NCBI GenBank assembly: GCA_015065545.1
Contig: SVQA01000005.1
Location: forward strand, 93,337 to 157,336
DNA from: Oscillospiraceae bacterium
Lineage (GTDB): Bacteria > Bacillota > Clostridia > Oscillospirales > Acutalibacteraceae
Length of the DNA stretch: 64,000 bases
Reading direction: 5' to 3'
Both the position numbers and the translations under genes were made by a program. The notes beneath the pieces are model-generated. The model ran no database searches, was not told where the DNA came from, and was given only the letters and a program-made list of their open reading frames with translations. Below are positions 1 to 7,508 of this stretch, piece by piece (the first letter of the stretch is position 1; every line of letters starts with the position of its first letter).

Positions 1-25
1 CGGGCATAGCCCTATTTTTACTGGC

Positions 26-45
26 AACGCACAAGTGCGTTTTTT
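26..45 (+). terminator. Rho-independent terminator
   Basis: AACGCAC and GTGCGTT form a short hairpin followed directly by a T run, reading on the plus strand. It would end a gene lying left of the window. Confidence 0.6.
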
Positions 46-103
46 ATTGGCCTGCCAGCCATGCATAAATTACTAGTTACCAGTAAACTGGTTTTTTTCA
101 ACA

Positions 104-248
104 ACCTCAGCTCCCTCTGACGAGGGAGCTGTTGAGCGAAGCGAAACTGAGGGAGAGAAAACAATACTAAGATACACTTTACAGGTATTCTCTCCCTCCG
201 AGTTTTGCTATCGCAAAACCCACCTCCCTCATCAGAGGGAGGCACGAC
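104..248. repeat. Inverted pair of a GAGGGAG-rich intergenic repeat
   Basis: Two copies of one roughly 50-base unit lie head to head. The left copy contains CTCCCTCTGACGAGGGAG, then GAAACTGAGGGAGAG. The reverse complement of the right copy contains CTCCCTCTGATGAGGGAG, then AAAACTCGGAGGGAGAG. Each unit is itself a hairpin. A degenerate copy lies at 33813-33892. Similar hairpin repeats are common between genes in Clostridia. No coding sense is visible. Confidence 0.65.
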
Positions 249-291
249 ATTGTTTTATCTTTTCTTTCTGTTTATCGGTTAACCTCTTTTG

Positions 292-317
292 AACCACGCG
301 ACTATCGCGTGGTTTTC
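292..317 (+). terminator. Terminator-like hairpin
   Basis: AACCACGCG and CGCGTGGTT pair around a five-base loop and are followed by a short T run on the plus strand. The rest of 1-405 holds only repeats and hairpins, with no supported gene. Confidence 0.45.
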
Positions 318-330
318 ATTATACACCAAT

Positions 331-359
331 AAAAAACACCCCCGGATATGCGGGGGTGA
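331..359 (-). terminator. Terminator of the alpha-amylase gene
   Basis: A GC-rich hairpin (CACCCCCG pairing with CGGGGGTG) lies just past the amylase stop codon. Six Ts follow it when read on the minus strand. Confidence 0.8.
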
Positions 360-405
360 ATTTTTTATGGATAATCGTAAAATAAATCGAAAGATTTACT
401 ATTGA

Positions 406-2829
406 TTACTTACCGATATTGCTGTCTGTAAGGATACCTGCAACCCACTTCTGGATAGCTGTTGCGTCCTTAACGTTAACGCTGCCGTTCTCGTCTGCAT
501 CAGCAACTGCTTCGTTGTAGGAAATAACCTCAAGACCTGCAACTACCTTCTGGATAGCTGTTGCGTCCTTAACGTTAACCTGACCGTCGCCGTCAGCGTC
601 GCCAAGCTTGAGCTCGGGATCAACAATCTCACCGGGAGTTGTAGTTGTAGCTTCTGTTGTAGTAGTTGTAGCCTCTTCGCCAAGGAACTCCTTAACTGTG
701 AGCTCAATAAAGTTGGGTGCCCATGTACCGATTGTGTACTTGCCACCGGACTGAGTGGACATATACATACCGGTGCTCTCTGTTACGTCAAGGTCAACAG
801 TCTGAGCGCCGCTGCCGTTGTTGATGATGTAGCAGTCATACTCAACAGGAATCATTGTGTAGAACTGGTTCTCACCATACTCGTTCTTAAGAGCAAATGT
901 CATCTCGTTGCCGGGCCAAGAACCGAGGTTCTCTTCTGTGCCGTTCATCCAAGCATAAACATAAGCCTTTGTCCAAGAGCTCTGTGCGGAGAATACGATT
1001 GTGTTTGCACCGGGAACGATGGGATATTCGCCGTTGGAAGCATCCCACTTAGCCATACCCTTGTAGAGATCATCCATTGTAACCACGGAATCATCGATTA
1101 CGGGGAATACAGGCTCTGTATCCTCTGCATAGTATACGCAAGCAATACCTGTGGAGCCGATCTGACCTGTGAGTGTGCCGCCTGCAACTGTGAACTCGTT
1201 GCCTGTAAGAGCATCAATGTAGGAACCATCAGGAAGGTTTCTAACTGTGATGGAAGCTGTCTTGGAAGTACCTGCAAGGTTAACAAGTGTAGCACCTGCT
1301 ACAAGTGTCTCTCTGTCAAAACGCTCGATAAGTGTAACCTTATCCTTAGTTCTGCAGAACTCATCAGCTGAGCCGAAGAAGTTATCGAACTGGTTTACAG
1401 CCTGAACTTCGGGGTTAGCCCAAGATGTTACGTTTGCTTCGCCGAGGATGATGTTTTCACAAATCTTCTCAATAGCAGCACGGTTGGTACCTGTTCTGTC
1501 ATCGGGACGTGCAAAGTAAACGCCTGTGATCTCCTGACGAGCAGCTGTAAGAGCCCAGATCTTGTTTCTCTGCTGAACTGTGAAGGAGGATGTGCCGCCG
1601 TCGATGTATGTATCGTGGGACTCATTCCACTGGATTACGTTCTCTTTTGTAAAGTTAGCATTGGGATATTTGGGTGTGGGATTACCGCCGTTACCGTTGT
1701 TGCAAACAGCGTCCTTGATGCCCCAGAAGGAGCTGGAGTCTGTAACGTCCATAAGCTCTGTGTACTCAGAGAAGGGACGCTCGTCACCGCACTTGTTAAG
1801 GATTTCGCCATAAGCGAAGCACTCAACGTCGGGATAGTTCTTTCTGAGCTTCTGGAGTGTATCCTCCCAGAAGTCGGATGCAAAGTATGTGTCGTGAACT
1901 GTCTCAATGTGCTTTGCTGCGTCGAAACGGAAGCCGTCTGCACCTGCCTCGATAAGCTCTACAAGGTAATCATAGATTGTATCCTGAACGAGCTGTGTCT
2001 CTGTTGCAAGGTCGGGAAGACCGGATGTACAGTGCTGTGTCAGAGACTCTTCGATGTCATAAGCAGTAGCGGAGCCGCCTGTCTTGTACTCGGGATAGCC
2101 CTGTGCATTGTAGATGATGTTACCCTTAGAGTCTGTCTTGGGAATGGGCTTGCCTGTCTCATCATAGAGTCTCATAGCCTGACCCATGTTCTCAACATAA
2201 GTCATATCTTTCCAAGGAGAGTGGAATGCCTTAGCTGCAAGGAGCTCGGGCTCGAACTCAGCTGCTCTGGGGTTAATGTGATCCATAGGATCTACAGAGT
2301 CATTTTCGTACTTGCCAACGTGGTCGTCATCAGTACCCATGTGGTTGATAACTGCGTCAACAAGGATCTTGATGCCGTACTTCTTAGCTTCTGTGCACAT
2401 CTCAACGAACTCAGCCTTTGTACCGAGAGCATTGTCCTCAGACTCGTTGAGCTGGAAGCCTGCGGGCTGGTAGAACATCCACCAACCATTGGGAGCGATA
2501 CCGTCAACGGGAGCTGCACAAACAGCTACACCCTTTGTGGGCATCTTAATCTCATTGGGGGGAGAGATCTGCATTGTTGTGAAGCCCTGCTCAGCAACCT
2601 TGGGCATCATAGCGATTGCATTCTCGTATGACCAGTTCCAAGCCTGGAGGATCTTACCTTCGTTTACTGTGTCAGTAAGACCGTAGTGGTTCTCGGGCGT
2701 AATGGACTCTTCAAACTGTGCGTATGTGTTGTAGCTTGTCTCTTCTGCAGATACAAAGCTCATACCAGCTACGCAAGAAAGAACTACCATCAAAGCGAGA
2801 ACTACGCTAAGTAATCTTTTTGCTTTCAT
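406..2829 (-). CDS. Secreted alpha-amylase GH13 with CBM26 and C-terminal dockerin
   Basis: Endo-acting alpha-1,4-glucanase that would be exported and docked on a cohesin scaffold. The product is 807 aa. It has a signal peptide (1-28), then a GH13 barrel resembling subfamily 28 (the AmyE type). The four conserved regions are intact: DAVINH; GFRFDAAKH with the nucleophile Asp near 300; YGEIL with the acid/base Glu near 340; and NESHD near 404. A CBM26-like starch-binding module (about 585-710, with AYAWMNG-type and SWPG motifs), a Thr-rich linker and a two-repeat type I dockerin (about 738-805, VNVKDATAIQK twice) follow. The ORF runs open to 3084, but the ATG at 2829 is preceded by GGAGG and starts the signal peptide, so it is taken as the start. 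The family assignment is firm; the docking partner is inferred. Confidence 0.95.
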   Translation of the reverse strand: MKAKRLLSVVLALMVVLSCVAGMSFVSAEETSYNTYAQFEESITPENHYGLTDTVNEGKILQAWNWSYENAIAMMPKVAEQGFTTMQISPPNEIKMPTKGVAVCAAPVDGIAPNGWWMFYQPAGFQLNESEDNALGTKAEFVEMCTEAKKYGIKILVDAVINHMGTDDDHVGKYENDSVDPMDHINPRAAEFEPELLAAKAFHSPWKDMTYVENMGQAMRLYDETGKPIPKTDSKGNIIYNAQGYPEYKTGGSATAYDIEESLTQHCTSGLPDLATETQLVQDTIYDYLVELIEAGADGFRFDAAKHIETVHDTYFASDFWEDTLQKLRKNYPDVECFAYGEILNKCGDERPFSEYTELMDVTDSSSFWGIKDAVCNNGNGGNPTPKYPNANFTKENVIQWNESHDTYIDGGTSSFTVQQRNKIWALTAARQEITGVYFARPDDRTGTNRAAIEKICENIILGEANVTSWANPEVQAVNQFDNFFGSADEFCRTKDKVTLIERFDRETLVAGATLVNLAGTSKTASITVRNLPDGSYIDALTGNEFTVAGGTLTGQIGSTGIACVYYAEDTEPVFPVIDDSVVTMDDLYKGMAKWDASNGEYPIVPGANTIVFSAQSSWTKAYVYAWMNGTEENLGSWPGNEMTFALKNEYGENQFYTMIPVEYDCYIINNGSGAQTVDLDVTESTGMYMSTQSGGKYTIGTWAPNFIELTVKEFLGEEATTTTTEATTTTPGEIVDPELKLGDADGDGQVNVKDATAIQKVVAGLEVISYNEAVADADENGSVNVKDATAIQKWVAGILTDSNIGK

Positions 2830-2866
2830 CGTGAAAAGCCTCCATAAAAAATATTTTGTACCCCAT

Positions 2867-2900
2867 CTGCATAAGACTATGCAGACAAGCGGCGAAGCAT
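2867..2900 (-). promoter_or_regulatory. Leader mini-ORF and hairpin before the amylase
   Basis: The amylase 5' leader contains AGGTGAGG, then an ATG at 2900 opening a seven-codon ORF (MLRRLSA) that ends at 2877. The stop codon lies inside a hairpin, CTGCAT/ATGCAG (2867-2884). This is suggestive of leader-peptide control but unproven. Confidence 0.35.
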
Positions 2901-2926
2901 AATACCTCACCTTTTCATACAGCATT

Positions 2927-2955
2927 ATTATACTATATAAATTGCAAAAAGACAA
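2927..2955 (-). promoter_or_regulatory. Sigma-A-type promoter of the amylase gene
   Basis: On the minus strand TTGTCT (2955-2950) is followed after 17 bases by a perfect TATAAT (2932-2927). Transcription would start near 2920, giving a leader of about 90 bases. Confidence 0.65.
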
Positions 2956-3059
2956 CAGTTTTTTGCCATAATTCTTCCCTTTTTTATAAAAGGTGATAAA
3001 AGCGGAAGAAAACTGCAAAAGATAATATTTGTACACAAGAAATCCAATAATAATCGTAA

Positions 3060-3093
3060 AAAAACCGACTTGCAACAAAGGCAAATCGGTTTA
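3060..3093 (-). terminator. Terminator of the dockerin protein gene
   Basis: On the minus strand AAACCGATTTGC pairs with GCAAGTCGGTTT around a short loop, followed by a run of Ts. It separates the dockerin gene from the amylase promoter. Confidence 0.8.
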
Positions 3094-3118
3094 ATGCAAA
3101 CTTATTTAAGTAAACATT

Positions 3119-3991
3119 TTATCTATTCTCTGCGGGAAATGAAGAAATAATCCCCGCTGTGTACTTCTGCACTGCAGTTGCATCCTTAACGGTAATTCTC
3201 AAGTCCCCGTCTACATCTCCGTATAGGCTTTGATTTGCGTCGAAATCAACAAGACCTGCAACAAACTTTTGAATCAGTGTTGCATCAACAACATTAACCT
3301 TATCGTCAGAGTTCACATCGCCGAATTTGCCTTTGCTCGAAGCAGAAGAAAAAACAACTAAAACATCTGTGGTTTCTGTAATCTGCGGAAGCTCCATCTG
3401 AAATCTTGTAATCTTTATAACATCAGTCTGTCCGTATTTTGTAAGGTCAATCGCTTCGCCGTTTACAGTAATTGCAGTAATTTCGAAGCCCTCCTGTGCT
3501 TCTGCATAGAAAATAAAGTTTTCGCCTACAGGAAGAGAAACAGAGGTTCTGTCGGTTTGAGGCTCAATTATACTCACACTGCCGTTACCGATGCTTTTAA
3601 CACTACAGGTATATGTCTGTATTTCATAAGTGATCTTCAGCGAATGGTCAGAACCAAAATTCTCGATAGTCATATTAAGCTCCTGTGCAGGATCTCCAAA
3701 CCCCATAGGTACACCGTCATAAACCACTTCTGTAATCACAGAACCAGGCACTGCCTTAATTGTTACTTTAATATTTTCACCTTTGGGAATCTGAGTTGTA
3801 TCTCGGTCGCCGGAAAGAGTAATCTTCTCTTCTGCATATTCAATCAAAACATATCCGTCACCTGTGGAAACATCCCTTTTAAGATACTCAAACTCGCAAA
3901 GCTCCGTGTTCTCCTGTGCACCTACGGTTAAAGAAACTGCAGAAAAAAACATAAAAACACAAAGAAGCATAGAAATAAATTTTATTTTCAT
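3119..3991 (-). CDS. Secreted dockerin protein with beta-rich repeat domains
   Basis: 290 aa with a signal peptide (about 1-24). Two beta-rich segments follow (about 40-215). The second, with GNGSVSI ... VNGEAIDL, resembles the bacterial repeat family seen in cell-surface proteins (Flg_new_2-like). The C-terminal dockerin (about 222-285) has two calcium-loop repeats, GDVNSDDKVNV and GDVDGDLRITV, each with an xATxxQK helix. No catalytic motif is recognised. It lies just upstream of the amylase on the same strand but has its own terminator. It may be a binding or structural member of the extracellular complex. The start has GGAGG seven bases upstream. Confidence 0.8.
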   Translation of the reverse strand: MKIKFISMLLCVFMFFSAVSLTVGAQENTELCEFEYLKRDVSTGDGYVLIEYAEEKITLSGDRDTTQIPKGENIKVTIKAVPGSVITEVVYDGVPMGFGDPAQELNMTIENFGSDHSLKITYEIQTYTCSVKSIGNGSVSIIEPQTDRTSVSLPVGENFIFYAEAQEGFEITAITVNGEAIDLTKYGQTDVIKITRFQMELPQITETTDVLVVFSSASSKGKFGDVNSDDKVNVVDATLIQKFVAGLVDFDANQSLYGDVDGDLRITVKDATAVQKYTAGIISSFPAENR

Positions 3992-4226
3992 ACCATATCC
4001 TCCGAGAAAAAAATTCAGTATTCAAAGTATATAATAAAACATGGACTTAGTAAAGCATTCAAATTGCGATTTGTAACTTTTACATACACAAAACTTCAAG
4101 CAAACCAATAAATATGCAAATAACAAGCAAAGTTTTTCTATCATTTGATTCTTTTTATTTTTATCATTGAAAAGAACTTCTATATATGTTATACTTTTTA
4201 AATATTATCATACGGAGTTGAAACTA

Positions 4227-4604
4227 ATGAAAACCTGTGAATACTGTGCAAAAGAAATAAGCTATCACGAGATGTACTGCTCTGATGCCTGCGAACAAAA
4301 ACATAATACATATTTCAGAAAACGCACTAAATTCCAAAAAGTTATATCTATAATAAACATATTGGGTACATTCTCCATTGCAATCGGCATTTTCCTCTAT
4401 GCCCTGCAAAATCTTGTAGGCTCAATGATGATTGCCTGCGGTGCTCTTGCAATAGGAGTTCTCACCTCTCTCCTTCCTGCACCTACAGACAATATGATAA
4501 AAAAGCATAAGCTCCAAAAGGCTGTAAAGCTAACAAGATATTTCGGCTTTGTGCTTCTTGCAATCGGTATCGGTGCACTTATTTTTGCTTTAACAAAAAT
4601 TTGA
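4227..4604 (+). CDS. Small membrane protein with N-terminal zinc-ribbon-like cysteines
   Basis: 125 aa. The N-terminus has two Cys pairs (CEYC and CSDAC), as in short treble-clef or zinc-ribbon modules. Three hydrophobic segments follow: about 46-66, 68-90 and 102-124. The ORF track starts at 4167, but the ATG at 4227 has CGGAG upstream and begins the Cys motif, so it is preferred. The family is not recognised. It is followed after 57 bases by a DUF378 membrane protein on the same strand, and the two may share a transcript ending at the shared hairpin 4907-4930. Confidence 0.7.
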   Translation: MKTCEYCAKEISYHEMYCSDACEQKHNTYFRKRTKFQKVISIINILGTFSIAIGIFLYALQNLVGSMMIACGALAIGVLTSLLPAPTDNMIKKHKLQKAVKLTRYFGFVLLAIGIGALIFALTKI

Positions 4605-4661
4605 ATAATTTTAAAAAGTCAGTCAAAACTAATAGAGCAAATATAAATAGGAGGTTTTTAT

Positions 4662-4898
4662 ATGCTCGATAAATTAGCTTTGACGCTTCTTATCATTGGT
4701 GGAATCAACTGGGGCAGTGTTGGTCTGTTCCAATTTGACATTGTTGCCTGGATTTGCGGCGGTCAGACAAGCGTTGTTGCCAGAATCATTTATGCGCTTG
4801 TAGGACTTTGTGCTCTTTGGTGCATCACTTTCCTTTTCAGAGAACACGCTGTTACCAGAACTCCCGACAAGGGCGAACTTACAGGCGACGGCATTTAA
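4662..4898 (+). CDS. DUF378 family small membrane protein
   Basis: 78 aa with two transmembrane helices. The hallmark IGGINWGSVGLF near residue 12 and the second helix IIYALVGLCALWCITF match the DUF378 family, which has no known function. AGGAGG lies seven bases before the ATG. It is the last gene before a convergent terminator shared with ackA. Confidence 0.85.
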   Translation: MLDKLALTLLIIGGINWGSVGLFQFDIVAWICGGQTSVVARIIYALVGLCALWCITFLFREHAVTRTPDKGELTGDGI

Positions 4899-4906
4899 AA
4901 TAAAAA

Positions 4907-4930
4907 GGGCGATAGCAGAAGCTATCGCCC
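4907..4930. terminator. Bidirectional terminator between DUF378 gene and ackA
   Basis: A perfect 10-bp stem (GGGCGATAGC/GCTATCGCCC) with a four-base loop has A/T tracts on both sides. It sits between convergent genes. Confidence 0.85.
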
Positions 4931-4959
4931 GATTTTATTATATAAGCTGAAAAATTAGA

Positions 4960-6168
4960 TTATGCGTTCTTTTCAACAAGAGCCTTTGTATCTCTTGCGA
5001 TAACAAGCTCTTCGTTTGTCTCAATAACCCAAACTTCGATTTTAGAATCATCAGCAGAAATTCTGCCAGTCTTACCTCTTGTTGCCTCGTTAGCAGCATC
5101 ATCAAGCTTAACACCAAAGAACTTGAGGTAATCACAAACCTCTTTACGAAGCTGTGCCTGATTCTCACCAAGACCTGCACAGAATACGATACCGTCACAG
5201 CCACCGAGAGCTGCCATATATCCGCCTACGTACTTTGCAATCTGATAGTAAAGCATCTCATGTGCAAGGTGTGCACGCTCGTTGCCCTCTTTCTCTGCTG
5301 CAGAAACATCACGGTCATCAGAAGATACACCGGAAATGCCGAGAAGACCGCTCTTCTTGTTGAGCATCTGGCTCATTTCTTCGGGAGTAAAGCCCTCTTT
5401 CTCTGCGATAAATGTAACAACCGAAGGATCAAGACCGCCTGAACGAGTACCCATAAGGAAGCCGTCAAGGGGTGTAAGACCCATAGATGTGTCGATAACC
5501 TTACCGCCGTCAACAGCAGTGATAGAAGAACCGTTACCGATATGGCAGGTAATGAGCTTAAGGTCTTTGATGTCACGACCCATATTCTTTGCCATTTCAC
5601 CGCTTACATATCTGTGAGATGTACCGTGGAAACCGTAGCGACGAACCTGATACTTCTCATAATACTCATAAGGAACAGCATACATAAATGCCTTCTGGGG
5701 CATTGTGGAATGGAATGCTGTATCAAATACTACAACCTCGGGAACGCTGTCACCGAATACGGAGAGACATCCTCTGATAGCCTGAACGTGACCTGAGTTG
5801 TGCAGAGGTGCAAGAGGAATAAGGCTTTCGATACCCTTGATAACTTCTTCGTTAACAATTACAGACTCGCTGAAAAGTGCACCGCCCTGAACGATTCTGT
5901 GACCGATAGCAGAAACCTCGGAAAGCTCCTTGATAACACCGTACTCGGCATCGAGGAGAGCATCCTTAACCTGCAGGAATGCAGTCTTATGGTCAGGCAT
6001 ATCGATTTCCTTTGTCATCTGTCTGCCGTCAGCAGTTTTGTGGCCGATAAAAGAACCTGTATTACCGATTCTTTCACAGTTACCCTTTGCAAGCATCTGC
6101 TCGTTATCCATATCGATAAGCTGATATTTAAGAGAAGAGCTGCCTGCATTAATTACAAGAATTTTCAT
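4960..6168 (-). CDS. ackA: Acetate kinase
   Basis: Converts acetyl phosphate and ADP to acetate and ATP in the fermentative cytosol. The 402 aa length is normal for the family. The N-terminal LVINAGSSSLKYQL motif, the central FDTAFH and YGFHGTSH motifs, and GTRSGGLDP are all present, covering the nucleotide and acetate sites of the ASKHA fold. GGAGG lies seven bases before the ATG. No phosphotransacetylase gene is adjacent. It is transcribed alone from the promoter at 6215-6243, divergently from tmcAL, whose enzyme consumes acetate. Confidence 0.97.
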   Translation of the reverse strand: MKILVINAGSSSLKYQLIDMDNEQMLAKGNCERIGNTGSFIGHKTADGRQMTKEIDMPDHKTAFLQVKDALLDAEYGVIKELSEVSAIGHRIVQGGALFSESVIVNEEVIKGIESLIPLAPLHNSGHVQAIRGCLSVFGDSVPEVVVFDTAFHSTMPQKAFMYAVPYEYYEKYQVRRYGFHGTSHRYVSGEMAKNMGRDIKDLKLITCHIGNGSSITAVDGGKVIDTSMGLTPLDGFLMGTRSGGLDPSVVTFIAEKEGFTPEEMSQMLNKKSGLLGISGVSSDDRDVSAAEKEGNERAHLAHEMLYYQIAKYVGGYMAALGGCDGIVFCAGLGENQAQLRKEVCDYLKFFGVKLDDAANEATRGKTGRISADDSKIEVWVIETNEELVIARDTKALVEKNA

Positions 6169-6185
6169 AAATCTTCCTCCATTTC

Positions 6186-6214
6186 TTGAATTCGTTATAT
6201 TTTTAACCTATAAT
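6186..6214 (+). promoter_or_regulatory. Promoter of tmcAL
   Basis: TTGAAT (6186-6191), a 17-base spacer and a perfect TATAAT (6209-6214) on the plus strand. Its -10 box directly abuts the ackA -10 box. Confidence 0.7.
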
Positions 6215-6243
6215 ATAATAGTACAATATGTAAAAAGTTTCAA
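6215..6243 (-). promoter_or_regulatory. Promoter of ackA
   Basis: On the minus strand TTGAAA (6243-6238), a 17-base spacer and TATTAT (6220-6215). It overlaps the tmcAL promoter, so polymerase can hardly occupy both at once. Confidence 0.7.
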
Positions 6244-6268
6244 GTACTTTTTTGAAGAGGTGAGTTTT

Positions 6269-7429
6269 TTGTCAGTAGGAGCCTTAATTTGCGAATACAA
6301 TCCCTTTCATAACGGACACAAATATATGTTGGATGAAATGCGAAAAGACGGTTGTGACTATATAGTTGCAGTTATGAGCGGAAGCTTTACTCAGCGCGGA
6401 GATGTAGCTGTTTACTCTAAATTCGCAAGAGCAACCGAGGCACTCAGAGGCGGTGCTGATTTAGTAATAGAGCTTCCTGCTGTATGGGCAGTATCCTCAG
6501 CACAAAGATTTGCCAAAGGCGGTTGCGAAATCATTAAAGCTTCAGGTTCTGTAGACAGAGTATATTTTGGCTCCGAATGCGGTGATATTTCTTTACTCAA
6601 GGCTGTAGCCGATGCCACCGATGACGAAAAGGTAAGTGAAAAAGTAAAGGAATATATGAGCGAGGGCGACTACTACCCTGTTGCACTTACAAAAGCAATT
6701 ACAGAAATCTTTGGCAAAGAATATGCAGATGTACTCTCCTGCCCCAACAACACTCTCGGCATTGAATATATCAAAGCACTGAAAAACAGCGGTATTGAGG
6801 TCCGCACAATCAAACGCACAGGTGTCACTCACGATAGCACTACCACCACCGATACAATTGCAAGCGCCTCAAAAATCCGAAAATTAATTTCAGAAAACTC
6901 CGATTTTGATTCCTTTATACCCGAAAACATAGAGAGCAATAACCCTGCATTTCTGGAATATGGTGAAAGAGCACTGCTTCTAAAGCTCCGAGAAACAAGT
7001 GAAGAAATTTTAAAAGAAACAGCTGATGTTACCGAAGGACTTGAAAATCGGATTTTCTCGATTGCAAAGCAGCATAATTCCATAGAAGAAATTTTGAACG
7101 AGGTTAAGACCAAACGATACACCCACTCTCGACTTCGAAGAATTCTTATTTGTACTCTGTTGGGAATAAAAAACGAACACTACGAACAAAACGTTCCTTA
7201 TATCCGTATTTTAGGCTTCACTCAAAAGGGTGCTGAGCTTGTAACGATGATAAGCTCCACAGCAAAGCTCCCCCTTGTCATCAATACAGCAAAGGATATT
7301 CAAGCGCTTAACGAAAAAGTCAAGGAGATTCTTGATATAGATATAAAAGCCACCGACATCCGTACCATTTTTGAAAAGACCCCTACCCCCTGCGGAGCAG
7401 ACTTTACAAAGGGAATTATAAAAATATAA
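6269..7429 (+). CDS. tmcAL: tRNA(Met) cytidine acetate ligase TmcAL (YlbM)
   Basis: Makes N4-acetylcytidine at the wobble base of elongator tRNA-Met from acetate and ATP via acetyl-AMP. The HIGH-like nucleotidyltransferase motif CEYNPFHNGHKY is near the N-terminus. GSFTQRGDVA and the following ALRGGADLVIELP are family hallmarks. The ORF track starts at a GTG (6260), but that codon lies inside the Shine-Dalgarno AGAGGTGA. The TTG at 6269, six bases beyond it, is the better start and gives 386 aa. It is divergent from ackA, which makes the acetate this enzyme uses. Confidence 0.92.
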   Translation: MSVGALICEYNPFHNGHKYMLDEMRKDGCDYIVAVMSGSFTQRGDVAVYSKFARATEALRGGADLVIELPAVWAVSSAQRFAKGGCEIIKASGSVDRVYFGSECGDISLLKAVADATDDEKVSEKVKEYMSEGDYYPVALTKAITEIFGKEYADVLSCPNNTLGIEYIKALKNSGIEVRTIKRTGVTHDSTTTTDTIASASKIRKLISENSDFDSFIPENIESNNPAFLEYGERALLLKLRETSEEILKETADVTEGLENRIFSIAKQHNSIEEILNEVKTKRYTHSRLRRILICTLLGIKNEHYEQNVPYIRILGFTQKGAELVTMISSTAKLPLVINTAKDIQALNEKVKEILDIDIKATDIRTIFEKTPTPCGADFTKGIIKI

Positions 7430-7450
7430 AAATAACACATATTTATAACA

Positions 7451-7480
7451 AAACCTCCCTGTAAATAAACAGGGAGGTTT
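7451..7480. terminator. Bidirectional terminator between tmcAL and the carboxylase operon
   Basis: AAACCTCCCT and AGGGAGGTTT form a 10-bp stem between convergent genes, with T-rich flanks. Confidence 0.8.
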
Positions 7481-7508
7481 AATTCTTTTTAAGAAATATT
7501 ATATGAAA

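Noticed and set aside
1615-2631. Plus-strand ORF of 338 aa opposite the amylase
   Set aside because: It is a reverse-strand shadow of a well-supported GH13 gene, rich in Cys and Leu as expected from antisense reading, with no ribosome site or family motif.
2830-3084. Longer amylase start in the ORF track
   Set aside because: The extension overlaps the promoter and leader hairpin; the ATG at 2829 has the ribosome site and begins the signal peptide.
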